Part shown: in pieces, positions 21,888 through 29,354 of the stretch
How the letters are laid out: every line of letters starts with the position of its first letter
Numbering within the stretch: position 1 is the stretch's first letter
From: a virus
Virus record (IMG/VR): IMGVR_UViG_3300013102_000030
Coordinates: 1 to 64,000 of that record
DNA: 64,000 nt
Reading direction: 5' to 3' (one strand)
The notes under the pieces: generated by a model
Told to the model about the DNA's origin: nothing
The model's database searches: none
The model's input: only the letters and a program-made list of their open reading frames with translations
Program-made: the position numbers and the translations under genes

Positions 21888-22209
21888 ACCAATGCGCCCG
21901 ATCACTGAGCGGGACTTCCACGGCTACCCTGAAGAGGTCACAGCCCTTCCCATCTACGAAGAAGACGACGGACAGGTCTTTGGCTGGGGCCATATCGATC
22001 CTGCTGAGTTCGTACTTGCCATTCAGCAGATTGCCAAGTACCATGAACTGGACGACGACTTCTCCGATGTGGAAGGTACCGACATCTCCCACACATACGC
22101 CAAGCCTCACCCGTATCTCACGGATGATGACCTTCAGGGAGACATTGCGTTTGTCCTGTGCGCTGAAGAAGACGAGGGCGCGTTCCCGATCACCTACTTC
22201 CAGCCCTAG
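21871..22209 (+). CDS. hypothetical protein, 112 aa, soluble paralogue of 21294
   Basis: ATG at 21871 overlaps the upstream gene by 17 bases; ATG at 21892 is the alternative start. It matches the soluble half of the upstream protein without the membrane segments. Acidic. Function unknown. Confidence 0.75.
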   Translation: MSQTTRPMRPITERDFHGYPEEVTALPIYEEDDGQVFGWGHIDPAEFVLAIQQIAKYHELDDDFSDVEGTDISHTYAKPHPYLTDDDLQGDIAFVLCAEEDEGAFPITYFQP

Positions 22210-22215
22210 GAAGCC

Positions 22216-22479
22216 ATGGCAGAACGAATCCAACTCCCGATCCCCACCGGAGACCTTCTCCCGGCTCAGGAACGGCTAGAGAACGCTCTCAATGCCATCA
22301 AGAACCGCCTGCTGTACGAAAAAGGCGAGTGGGACCAGATGCTGAGGGAACTCGATATGGGCTTCTGGACCGAGGACTCTCCGGAGCTAGCCAAGCAGCG
22401 GAGCTTCATGCAGGGACTTGACATTGCATGGAGTATCGCTCAGACAGAAGCTGTACGACGAACCGACAGCCCGACCTAA
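22216..22479 (+). CDS. hypothetical helical protein, 87 aa
   Basis: ATG behind CTAGGAAGCC. Helical throughout, with many Glu, Leu and Arg. No family recognised. Confidence 0.8.
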   Translation: MAERIQLPIPTGDLLPAQERLENALNAIKNRLLYEKGEWDQMLRELDMGFWTEDSPELAKQRSFMQGLDIAWSIAQTEAVRRTDSPT

Positions 22480-22488
22480 GGATACACA

Positions 22489-22911
22489 ATCTCATTAGAA
22501 CTAGTACTGATTCTCTCCCTGCTGGCCCACATGGTGGGGGACTATCTGATTCAGAACCACTGGATGGCCTCTCAGAAGACCTCACAGTGGTTGCCAGCAG
22601 TTGCCCATGGTGTCACGTACGCCATCCCGTTCATATTCATTGTTCCGTCGTGGCCTGCATTGTTGATCATTGCGGGAACTCATATAGTTATCGACCGCTA
22701 CCGACTGGCGCGTCACGTGGTATGGTTCAAGAACCAGCTAGCGCCCAAGGACTTCCGGCCTCTCACTCCGGCACTGAAGACCACCGGATACGCTGAGAGC
22801 ACTCCCGTGTGGCTCTCCACATGGCTGATGATCATTGCGGACAACACGCTCCACCTGATCATCAACACGCTTGCCATCGTATTCCTTGGACACGTCGGGC
22901 TGATGTGGTGA
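22489..22911 (+). CDS. DUF3307-like membrane protein, 140 aa, probable ATC start
   Basis: The first Met codon (22531) would cut off the first membrane helix. The frame is open upstream, and AAGGA (22478-22482) sits six bases before ATC 22489, giving ISLELVLILSLLAHMVGDYLI, the expected start of this family. Features: first helix with the HMVGDYLIQ motif, HxxxxY near the middle (GVTYAI), a TH-IVID motif, and a last helix near the end. DUF3307 proteins are common in phages; their role is unknown. The rare start codon is inferred. Confidence 0.7.
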   Translation: MSLELVLILSLLAHMVGDYLIQNHWMASQKTSQWLPAVAHGVTYAIPFIFIVPSWPALLIIAGTHIVIDRYRLARHVVWFKNQLAPKDFRPLTPALKTTGYAESTPVWLSTWLMIIADNTLHLIINTLAIVFLGHVGLMW

Positions 22912-23051
22912 TTCATCCACAATGCGAGTGTTGTGCTAAATGTCGTGTACTTCAGGATGAAGAGTGGTGCCTGCAATGTGACTATTACAGTTGCGAGAGA
23001 GGTCCCGACTGCCGGGACGCAACATTTACGGAAGAAGTGTTCAGTGGCTGA
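22908..23051 (+). CDS. small Cys-rich zinc-ribbon-like protein, 47 aa
   Basis: GTG start inside the upstream stop (GTGA). Eight Cys in 47 residues: CECCAKC, then CLQC, CERGPDC. The spacing suggests one or two zinc sites. It overlaps the next gene as well, so it is translated as part of a coupled chain. The short length makes it easy to miss; no function assigned. Confidence 0.7.
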   Translation: MIHPQCECCAKCRVLQDEEWCLQCDYYSCERGPDCRDATFTEEVFSG

Positions 23052-23400
23052 CTCCTACGCAAAGAAGGTCAAAGACCTTTGCCACAAGCTCAACATCGAA
23101 CTGGAGGACTACTCCAGCCTCAGTAAGTACGCGGTACGTCTGAAAGCTCCCCAAGGACAGTTGTTACTGTTCGTGGAGGAGAATGAGTACAGAATCTCCA
23201 GAGTTCGTCAGAAGGGTGGACGAAAGGAGCCGTTCTGGAGCCGAGTGTTCGAAGTCGTAGAAGGAGGACTGGTTTCTGCTGAAGAATGGCAGCGGATGGA
23301 TGCCTCATACAGGCGTGAGAAAGAAAAGGGAAGACTCAATCCGGAGTCAACTCACGACACATACGTCAAAGGGTGGTTCACTGGAGTCACGCCAGTTTGA
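23044..23400 (+). CDS. hypothetical protein, 118 aa
   Basis: GTG 23044 overlaps the end of the zinc-ribbon gene and is preceded by GGAAGAAG; a longer version from 22933 would overlap it completely. Basic with a helical N-terminus and central strands. No family recognised. Confidence 0.75.
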   Translation: MADSYAKKVKDLCHKLNIELEDYSSLSKYAVRLKAPQGQLLLFVEENEYRISRVRQKGGRKEPFWSRVFEVVEGGLVSAEEWQRMDASYRREKEKGRLNPESTHDTYVKGWFTGVTPV

Positions 23401-23434
23401 CACTGAACAAGAAAAGGATTAGACTCAACACATA

Positions 23435-24343
23435 ATGATTACCTTCAAAGCTAAAGACACATCCGGCGAGAACATCAATTCCGCCCTCCACGAGTTCACC
23501 TTCCCCGCTGGGGAGAAGCACATCAAGCAGACAGAGGATCGGGAGATCCAAGATGTCGAAATCGCCATCTGGCAGCCGACTCCGGACTCCATCCACGATG
23601 ACCTGTTCACACTCGGTATGTGGATGAACTTCATCATCCAGACGGATGTTGAGGTTGCCAAATCCAACTCCTCATTCACTGGTACCCACACCGTTCTGCT
23701 CATGCCCTACGTTCCCGGTGCACGCGCTGACCGTGGAATCCCGTTCGGTCTGGGTACGTACGCAAAGTACATCAATGACCTGATGGTTGACCAGATCATC
23801 ATCTTTGATCCTCACTCCCAGCGTACTCCTGAAGTCCTTCACGGCTTTGATAACCTTACGGTTCTCTACCCTGAAGATCTGTTCGCACTGGGCCACATGG
23901 CTGCTGTCATCAATGGCTACACGGGCATCATTGCCCCTGACAAGGGCGCTGTCCTGCGTGCTGAAGGTGTAGCCAAGGCTGCAAACCTTCCGGTCTACAC
24001 TGCCACCAAGGAACGGGACGAAGCCACCGGTAAGCTCTCCAACTTCAAGATTGAAGGTCTGCCTACTGACGGCACCTTCCTTGTGGTCGATGACATCTGT
24101 GACGGAGGCGGAACCTTCCTTGGTCTCGCTGACGCAGCAGGTCTTGAGAAGAACCAGCTTGACTTGTACGTCTCGCACGGTGTATTCTCAAAGGACGCGC
24201 TGAAGAACCTCAAGGAGAAGTTCGGACACGTCTTCACCACCAACTCCTTTGCTCCCAAGCGGGAACTCAACGACGATGACGAATACCCGATCTACCGTCG
24301 CTTTGATGTGATCCGTCTGATGGAAAGCAAAATCAAGTACTGA
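23435..24343 (+). CDS. PRPP-synthetase-like enzyme, 302 aa
   Basis: Has the ribose-phosphate pyrophosphokinase layout: PYVPGARADRG (about residues 90-100, flexible ATP loop), FDPHSQ (about 127, metal/substrate site), a Lys/Arg loop (TKERDEATGKL, about 191-201) and the pyrophosphate-binding VVDDICDGGGTF (about 212-223). Cellular enzymes make PRPP from ribose 5-phosphate. In phages carrying this gene beside a nicotinamide phosphoribosyltransferase homologue, some homologues instead use ADP-ribose to make ADPR-pyrophosphate for NAD+ rebuilding. The sequence alone does not decide between the two. Start ATG 23435; the ribosome site is distant (AAAGGA about 18 bases upstream), so translation may be weak. 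Confidence 0.8.
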   Translation: MITFKAKDTSGENINSALHEFTFPAGEKHIKQTEDREIQDVEIAIWQPTPDSIHDDLFTLGMWMNFIIQTDVEVAKSNSSFTGTHTVLLMPYVPGARADRGIPFGLGTYAKYINDLMVDQIIIFDPHSQRTPEVLHGFDNLTVLYPEDLFALGHMAAVINGYTGIIAPDKGAVLRAEGVAKAANLPVYTATKERDEATGKLSNFKIEGLPTDGTFLVVDDICDGGGTFLGLADAAGLEKNQLDLYVSHGVFSKDALKNLKEKFGHVFTTNSFAPKRELNDDDEYPIYRRFDVIRLMESKIKY

Positions 24344-24507
24344 TGGGCTGGTGGATCGCGCTCAACGTAGTTCTCTACATTGCCGCAGCCGTAACCCAAT
24401 TCGTATTCGGACTGTGGATTGCTGCCCTGATCCTCGTGATCTTGGCCGCACTGCTCACATTGATTCTGTCAGGCGGAACCATCAACGTCTTTGACGCATT
24501 CGACTAA
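24343..24507 (+). CDS. small membrane protein, 54 aa
   Basis: Starts in the stop of the PRPP-synthetase-like gene (TGATG). Two hydrophobic helices, about residues 4-24 and 26-44. It sits between the two NAD-related genes in a tight string, so it may be co-expressed, but no function can be given. Confidence 0.7.
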   Translation: MGWWIALNVVLYIAAAVTQFVFGLWIAALILVILAALLTLILSGGTINVFDAFD

Positions 24508-24523
24508 CTGAAAGGCTATACCA

Positions 24524-26032
24524 ATTACTGCTGATCTTGCTTTCCTCAACCCGCTGCTGGACACCGACTCCTACAAGCTCTCCCACTTCAAGATGTACCC
24601 TGAAGGTCTGGAAGAGGTAGAGTCCAACTTCACGTCCCGAAAGTCCCGTGTTGACGGTGTGGCTCACGTCCTCCAGTTCGGACTTCAGGCATGGCTCGCT
24701 GAGCGTACCCGAGCATGGGATATGTTCTTCTCATCCCCCAAGGATGAAGTCATTGCCGAGTACAAGGAGAACATCTCCACCTTCGTCAATCCCGGTTTCA
24801 CGCTGGAGCACGTGGAAGCTCTGCACGATCTGGGCTACCTCCCGCTCCAGTTCTCACAGGTTCCTGAAGGCACCCTTGTCCCCATCGGTGTCCCGTCCGT
24901 CCTGATCCGCTCCACCCACAAGAAGTTCGCATGGCTGGTCAACTACATCGAGTCCGACCTGTCCGCAGGAATCTGGCACCCGTCCACCGTCGCAACTCTC
25001 GCATGGCGGCTCCGTCGCGTCTTTGAGAAGGCCGCAAAGGAAACCGGTGAGAGCACTGAGGGCGTTGACTTCCAGCTCCACGACTTCTCCTACCGTGGAC
25101 ACGTCAACCGTGCAGCGGCCAAGGCAGCAGGCGCAGCCCATCTGATCTCCTTCAAGGGATCTGATGCTGTTCCGGCTGTGCCGTGGATCAAGCGCTACTA
25201 CCCCGGAGCACAGAACGGCCTGCTTGCAGCCTCCGTTCCCGCTACCGAGCACTCCGTGATGTGCGCCTACGGTCGGGCCAATGAGATTGACGCGTTCCAG
25301 CACCAGCTTGACACGTTCCCCACCGGCATCCTGTCCGTGGTCTCTGACACCTACAGCCTGAAAGATGTCATCACCAAGTTCCTGCCGGAACTGCGTGACC
25401 AGATCATGGGACGTGACGGCAAGCTCGTGATCCGTCCTGACTCCGGTGATCCGGCAGACATCATCTGCGGCACCAACCGCGAGTTCGGTACCAGCGGTGA
25501 CGACTTCTACGCAAAGGGCGCGATTGAAGCCCTGTGGGAGTTCGCTGGTGGTACGATCAACGAAGAGGGCTACAAGGTTCTGGACTCCCACGTCGGCCTG
25601 ATCTACGGTGACGGCATGTACAAGGAGCGCATTGAGGACATCAACGCACGTCTGAAGGCCAAGGGCTTTGCCTCCACCAACTGGGTTGCCGGTATCGGTT
25701 CCTTCTCCTACCAGATGATCACCCGAGACACCTTCGGTTCCGCTGTGAAGGCTACGTTCGTTGTCGTCAACGGTGAAGAGCGCAACATCCAGAAGGACCC
25801 GGAGACCGACGACGGCACCAAGAAGTCCGCTACGGGCCGACTGGCCGTGCTGTCCAAGGCTGACGGTACCCTGTACCTCGTGCAGGAAGCCACGGCTGAA
25901 CAGAGGGCCAACAGCCTGATTCAGCCGGTCTGGGAGAACGGCAAGTTCATCAAGCGCCAGTCCTTCAACGACATCCGCGAGAATGCAAAGCGCTGGACTG
26001 AGATCCTTGAGCGCAACGGCTCGCTTACGTAA
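24524..26032 (+). CDS. nadV: nicotinamide phosphoribosyltransferase-like enzyme, 502 aa, probable ATT start
   Basis: The NAMPT/NadV fold is clear: NPLLDTDSYKLSHF at the N-terminus, LHDFSYRG (about residue 189), HLISFKGSDAVP, SVPATEHSV, VVSDTY, RPDSGDP, IYGDG and FSYQMITRD, then KDPETDDGTKKSATGRLAVL. The first Met (24593) lies after the conserved NPLLDTDSYK segment. ATT 24524, eight bases after AAAGG, restores it and is the only plausible start after the upstream stop at 24509. The family makes NMN from nicotinamide and PRPP; some phage members instead join nicotinamide to ADPR-pyrophosphate, making NAD+ directly. Partner gene at 23435. Confidence 0.85.
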   Translation: MTADLAFLNPLLDTDSYKLSHFKMYPEGLEEVESNFTSRKSRVDGVAHVLQFGLQAWLAERTRAWDMFFSSPKDEVIAEYKENISTFVNPGFTLEHVEALHDLGYLPLQFSQVPEGTLVPIGVPSVLIRSTHKKFAWLVNYIESDLSAGIWHPSTVATLAWRLRRVFEKAAKETGESTEGVDFQLHDFSYRGHVNRAAAKAAGAAHLISFKGSDAVPAVPWIKRYYPGAQNGLLAASVPATEHSVMCAYGRANEIDAFQHQLDTFPTGILSVVSDTYSLKDVITKFLPELRDQIMGRDGKLVIRPDSGDPADIICGTNREFGTSGDDFYAKGAIEALWEFAGGTINEEGYKVLDSHVGLIYGDGMYKERIEDINARLKAKGFASTNWVAGIGSFSYQMITRDTFGSAVKATFVVVNGEERNIQKDPETDDGTKKSATGRLAVLSKADGTLYLVQEATAEQRANSLIQPVWENGKFIKRQSFNDIRENAKRWTEILERNGSLT

Positions 26033-26243
26033 GGTCCGCTACGATGTACTCCGGAGGGTTCAAGCTCTCCGGAGTGCATTAGCGGCCTACTCAGAACATC
26101 TCAGACGCAAGAACAAGATCACCTACAGCAAGAACATCCCTGAAGGAGACCACATCGTAGGAGATCTGTGGATAAAGACCGATGGTATGCAGATTCACCT
26201 GTGGACCGGCTATCGATGGCGCAGGATGAAGCCTAAAGGTTGA
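26007..26243 (+). CDS. hypothetical basic protein, about 78 aa, start uncertain
   Basis: The open frame contains KNIPEGDHIVGDLWIKTDGM and ends basic (YRWRRMKPKG), which looks coding. The only near start is TTG 26007, overlapping the NAMPT-like gene, and there is no ribosome site. A palindrome at 26048-26075 lies within it, so the 5' part may be leader instead. Confidence 0.4.
   Translation: MSATARLRKVRYDVLRRVQALRSALAAYSEHLRRKNKITYSKNIPEGDHIVGDLWIKTDGMQIHLWTGYRWRRMKPKG
26048..26075 (+). terminator. hairpin after the NAMPT-like gene
   Basis: ACTCCGGAG (26048-26056) pairs with CTCCGGAGT (26067-26075) around ten bases. It has no U-tract, so it may be a processing or stability element rather than a terminator. 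Confidence 0.4.
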
Positions 26244-26268
26244 CAAAACTTCATAAAGGTGGTATGAT
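26240..26268 (+). promoter_or_regulatory. strong promoter TTGACA-17-TATGAT
   Basis: TTGACA (26240-26245) and TATGAT (26263-26268), spacer 17, are near-consensus. It serves the HTH gene at 26290. The sequence between the hexamers includes ACAAAACTTCAT, similar to part of the 13-base tag. Confidence 0.85.
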
Positions 26269-26289
26269 AGGATAAACTTAGGAGTCATT

Positions 26290-26781
26290 ATGACCAAACA
26301 CAATCTCCCAGAGCTATCCAGAGAAACCATCGAACAGCTAGTGGCCCTCAGAGGGACCAACAAAAGCGAGTTCTACGCGCTGGTATACGCGCTACGGGCC
26401 GCAGGATGGACTCTGAGGGCCATTGCTGTCCCGCTGGACGTATCTCGTACCTGTGTCGATGGCTGGAAGCAGAAATACACGTCCGACACTCCTCTTCCTG
26501 AGGTAGAACCCCTTCCCGTGGTCGCTGTCAAAGACCGCACACACGACACCAAGAAGTTCACCCTCACTGACGAAGAGGCAGCGGAACTGAGAGAGCTTGC
26601 TACGGAAGCATCTCAGGTCCGCAGATTCACGGATGTCAACGCTCCATCCCGAAAGGCGGCAGCGGAACTGGAATCCCTCCTCCTCGCCTACAGCCAGCGC
26701 GGAGCTTCCTACCTTCAGCTAGCCAAGGCGTGCGGGGTATCCCGTACATCCATCACACAACGACTGGACAAGCACAGATAA
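26290..26781 (+). CDS. helix-turn-helix DNA-binding protein, 163 aa
   Basis: ATG behind TTAGGAGTCATT. Two HTH-like segments: about residues 38-62 (GWTLRAIAVPLDVSRTCVDGW) and about 135-160 (YLQLAKACGVSRTSITQRL), joined by an acidic linker. It has its own strong promoter. Could be a regulator or a small terminase subunit (it lies just upstream of the portal region); the sequence does not distinguish them. Confidence 0.8.
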   Translation: MTKHNLPELSRETIEQLVALRGTNKSEFYALVYALRAAGWTLRAIAVPLDVSRTCVDGWKQKYTSDTPLPEVEPLPVVAVKDRTHDTKKFTLTDEEAAELRELATEASQVRRFTDVNAPSRKAAAELESLLLAYSQRGASYLQLAKACGVSRTSITQRLDKHR

Positions 26782-27134
26782 TGCCAACAATCGTACTGGA
26801 CATTGAGCCAGCAGCATACTATTCACTGGATCTGTTTCCAGCATCCGTCAATGCCGGTGGACCTGATGGGCCACTTCTAGGAGAGGAATTCCGTGTCATT
26901 GTCACGGACAACTACTTCTATGTCTTCCAAGAGGTTGCAGGACTCCCTGAGATCCTGATCAAAGAGCCTCTGACGCTGTTTGAGGGCACTAACAAGACCG
27001 GATACACTGTCACTACCACCATGAACGTTTACTACGTCCGTAGGGCCGCAAACTGTGGCTGTGGGAACCGTCTCCGTGGCATTACCATCTTCTCCGGAGT
27101 GCCACACCAGTCCTATCTACCGAAACCAAAATAA
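26781..27134 (+). CDS. hypothetical protein, 117 aa
   Basis: TAATG overlap with the HTH gene. Beta-rich; ends with CGCGNRLRG near residue 92, a possible metal turn. No family recognised. Confidence 0.75.
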   Translation: MPTIVLDIEPAAYYSLDLFPASVNAGGPDGPLLGEEFRVIVTDNYFYVFQEVAGLPEILIKEPLTLFEGTNKTGYTVTTTMNVYYVRRAANCGCGNRLRGITIFSGVPHQSYLPKPK

Positions 27135-27143
27135 AGGAACACT

Positions 27144-27359
27144 ATGACAGGAAAGATCCCCCGCTTTGGGGCAGAACTCTTTGGCGGACATGTCGGAACC
27201 GGCACTGCCGTTCAGACCGGCTGTGTCTACTGTCTGCATGCAGGTCTGAAGGCCCCCGCGCTGGATCATGTGACCTACATGTGGGCCGGAACCAGCTATT
27301 GCAGTGACCACCTTCAGGAACACATCTTCAAGACCGCAGGAGCAGCAAATGGCACGTAA
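27144..27359 (+). CDS. small zinc-binding-like protein, 71 aa
   Basis: ATG behind AAAGGAACACT. CVYC (about residue 27-30) and CSDH (about 53-56) make a CxxC/CxxH zinc pattern. It overlaps the next gene by 11 bases. Function unknown. Confidence 0.75.
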   Translation: MTGKIPRFGAELFGGHVGTGTAVQTGCVYCLHAGLKAPALDHVTYMWAGTSYCSDHLQEHIFKTAGAANGT

Positions 27360-27651
27360 CCAAGCAGTCACCGGCATCAGCGATTCACTGGCTGTCTACC
27401 GGCTTACAAAGCTGGTCATGGAAGACAAGATCACGGAAGATCTGAGGGACTGGATCTATGACAAGTTCCCTCACGGTTCCAAGGTCCGATACCTCATCAA
27501 TTGCCAATGGTGCGTCTCCGTCTGGGCAGGACTGGCGGTCTTCGGTCTCCGTGCAGTCAACCCCAAGGCAGCAGATCTCCTCTCCGGAGCGCTTGCAGCG
27601 TCTGCCGTTACAGGAATCCTGTACGCAAAGGGAGTTGACCAGCCAAACTAG
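27349..27651 (+). CDS. DUF1360-family protein, 100 aa
   Basis: Start at ATG 27349 behind GCAGGAGCAGCAA, inside the upstream gene. YRLTKLVMEDKIT, then LINCQWCVSVW and a C-terminal hydrophobic helix are typical for DUF1360 membrane proteins found in phages and sporulating bacteria. Role in phages unknown. Confidence 0.75.
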   Translation: MARNQAVTGISDSLAVYRLTKLVMEDKITEDLRDWIYDKFPHGSKVRYLINCQWCVSVWAGLAVFGLRAVNPKAADLLSGALAASAVTGILYAKGVDQPN

Positions 27652-27671
27652 GATAGTGTAGACTCATGGTA

Positions 27672-27696
27672 GAATTGAAACACTAGTTTTCAATTC
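27672..27696 (+). promoter_or_regulatory. -10-like hexamer and near-palindrome before the portal gene
   Basis: TAGAAT (27670-27675) runs into the dyad GAATTGAAA (27672-27680) / TTTCAATTC (27688-27696). The dyad overlaps the likely transcription start and could be an operator or a leader stem. No good -35 is present. Confidence 0.45.
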
Positions 27697-27713
27697 AATG
27701 CCGGAGTAGACAT

Positions 27714-29324
27714 ATGTCCATTTTTGATAAAAGAAACTCTTCTCGGGCTTCAGAAGATCTTATTGCGCCACAGCGCTACAATGCTCCCCGATCACTTACG
27801 GCTTCCGCCGCACGTATCGATCTGAAGAACAAGAAAGAGATCGACGCGATCAACAAGCGTCGTCAAACAGACAAGTGGCAGCAAGAGGCGTGGCAGTACT
27901 TTGACCTAATCGGTGAAATTAAGTACTCCGCGAACCTTGTTGCCAATGTCATGTCCAGAGTCAACCTCTACTCCGGATACGTGAACGATTCTTCCACTGT
28001 ACCATCAGACGTTGATGATGTCGAGAGCCTGCCGGAAGGTTTCGCACAGGATGCCAAAGACATCCTCTACCTGCTAGAATCAGGTAACGGCGGAACCTCC
28101 GGCTTGCTTCGTGGTGCAGCCCTGAACCTCTTCCTCGTGGGAGAGTGCTACCTTGTTCACGAACCAGCACGCTTCTCAAAGCACGAGCCTGCTAAGTACC
28201 AGATCCGTTCCATCTCTGAGATCGTCTCCACACAGGGACGTAATGCTCAGGTTGCCATCAAGCCACGCCGCGACTCAAAGCCAGCAGACATGCTTCCGCT
28301 GCCTTCCAACGGCTACATCTCCCGTATCTGGCGCAACCACCCTGAGTACTCTGAAGAGGCTGACTCCTCGCTCAAGGGTGTCCTTGACCTGTGTGATGAA
28401 CTGCTGCTTGTCTCCCGTACCGCGAGCGCTACAGCCAAGTCCCGCCTCAACGGTGGTCTTCTGTTCGTACCGGACGGTCTGTCCAACGTAACCCAGTCTG
28501 AGGGTGGCGAAGAGCTTGACGGCGAAATCGCTCCCATGACCGATGATGTCTCCGACTCCTTTGAAGAAGAGCTTATCGATGCCATGACAACTCCTATCGC
28601 TGATATCTCTTCTGCGTCTGCTGTTGTTCCTCTCGTGGTCCGTGGTCCTGAAGATCTTGGTGACAAGATCAAGCTGATCAAGTTTGAGCGTTCGTTCGAC
28701 CCGCAGCTTGCAGCACGTGCAGACCGCCTCATTGAGCGTATCCTTGCTGGTATCGACATCCCCAAGGATATCGCGGCAGGTATGTCCAATGTCAAGTACT
28801 CAAACGCTATCATCATCGAAGAGCAGCTTTACAAGGCCCACATCGAGCCGCTGATCCTCCTGATTGTGGACTGCCTCACCATCGGCTTCCTCCGTCCCGC
28901 TCTGCGTGCACAGGGATACGATGAGAAGTTTGTGAACCGTGCAGTGGTATGGTATGATCCTTCTGCCATCACTGCGAAGCCTTCCAAGGCTGAATCCGCT
29001 GTCACCCTGTACGGCCTCAAGGCTATCTCTCAGGAAGCTCTGCGTCAGGCACACGGATTCACTGAGGGCGACAAGCCTTCCGATCTTGAGCGCGTACAAC
29101 GTATCGCTGAAGACCGTGGCAACCTAACGGATGCAATGTCCGAAACCCTGCTAAACACCATGATCCCTGAAGACCTGAAGAATCAGGCAAGGGAAGATGC
29201 ACTGGCAGCTTCTGATCCTACCAGCGCCAACGCCCTGCAAAACGCCCTAGGTGGTGACCCAGCGGCAACCGGTGCTCCGGCAGACGGATCTGCTCCGGCA
29301 GAACCAACACCAAGTAATGAGTAA
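27714..29324 (+). CDS. portal protein, 536 aa
   Basis: ATG behind CCGGAGTAGACAT. Matches the actinophage portal pattern: N-terminal WQQEAWQYFDLIGEI and a motif with RIWRNHPEY (about residue 205-213), followed by LKGVLDLCDELLLVSRTA. Near residue 345 there is ILAGIDIPKDI, with FLRPAL later. The C-terminus is Ala/Pro-rich. The portal forms the dodecameric DNA entry ring at one capsid vertex. It starts the virion gene series; no terminase was recognised upstream. Confidence 0.9.
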   Translation: MSIFDKRNSSRASEDLIAPQRYNAPRSLTASAARIDLKNKKEIDAINKRRQTDKWQQEAWQYFDLIGEIKYSANLVANVMSRVNLYSGYVNDSSTVPSDVDDVESLPEGFAQDAKDILYLLESGNGGTSGLLRGAALNLFLVGECYLVHEPARFSKHEPAKYQIRSISEIVSTQGRNAQVAIKPRRDSKPADMLPLPSNGYISRIWRNHPEYSEEADSSLKGVLDLCDELLLVSRTASATAKSRLNGGLLFVPDGLSNVTQSEGGEELDGEIAPMTDDVSDSFEEELIDAMTTPIADISSASAVVPLVVRGPEDLGDKIKLIKFERSFDPQLAARADRLIERILAGIDIPKDIAAGMSNVKYSNAIIIEEQLYKAHIEPLILLIVDCLTIGFLRPALRAQGYDEKFVNRAVVWYDPSAITAKPSKAESAVTLYGLKAISQEALRQAHGFTEGDKPSDLERVQRIAEDRGNLTDAMSETLLNTMIPEDLKNQAREDALAASDPTSANALQNALGGDPAATGAPADGSAPAEPTPSNE

Positions 29325-29354
29325 GCCCCTCCGACACTGATGGAGCCGTAATAA

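Noticed and set aside
24854-25591. 245-codon open frame on the - strand
   Set aside because: Opposite the NAMPT-like gene, which has conserved motifs throughout.
26048-26075. Strong intrinsic terminator after the NAMPT-like gene
   Set aside because: The perfect stem has no U-tract, so it is listed only as a hairpin.
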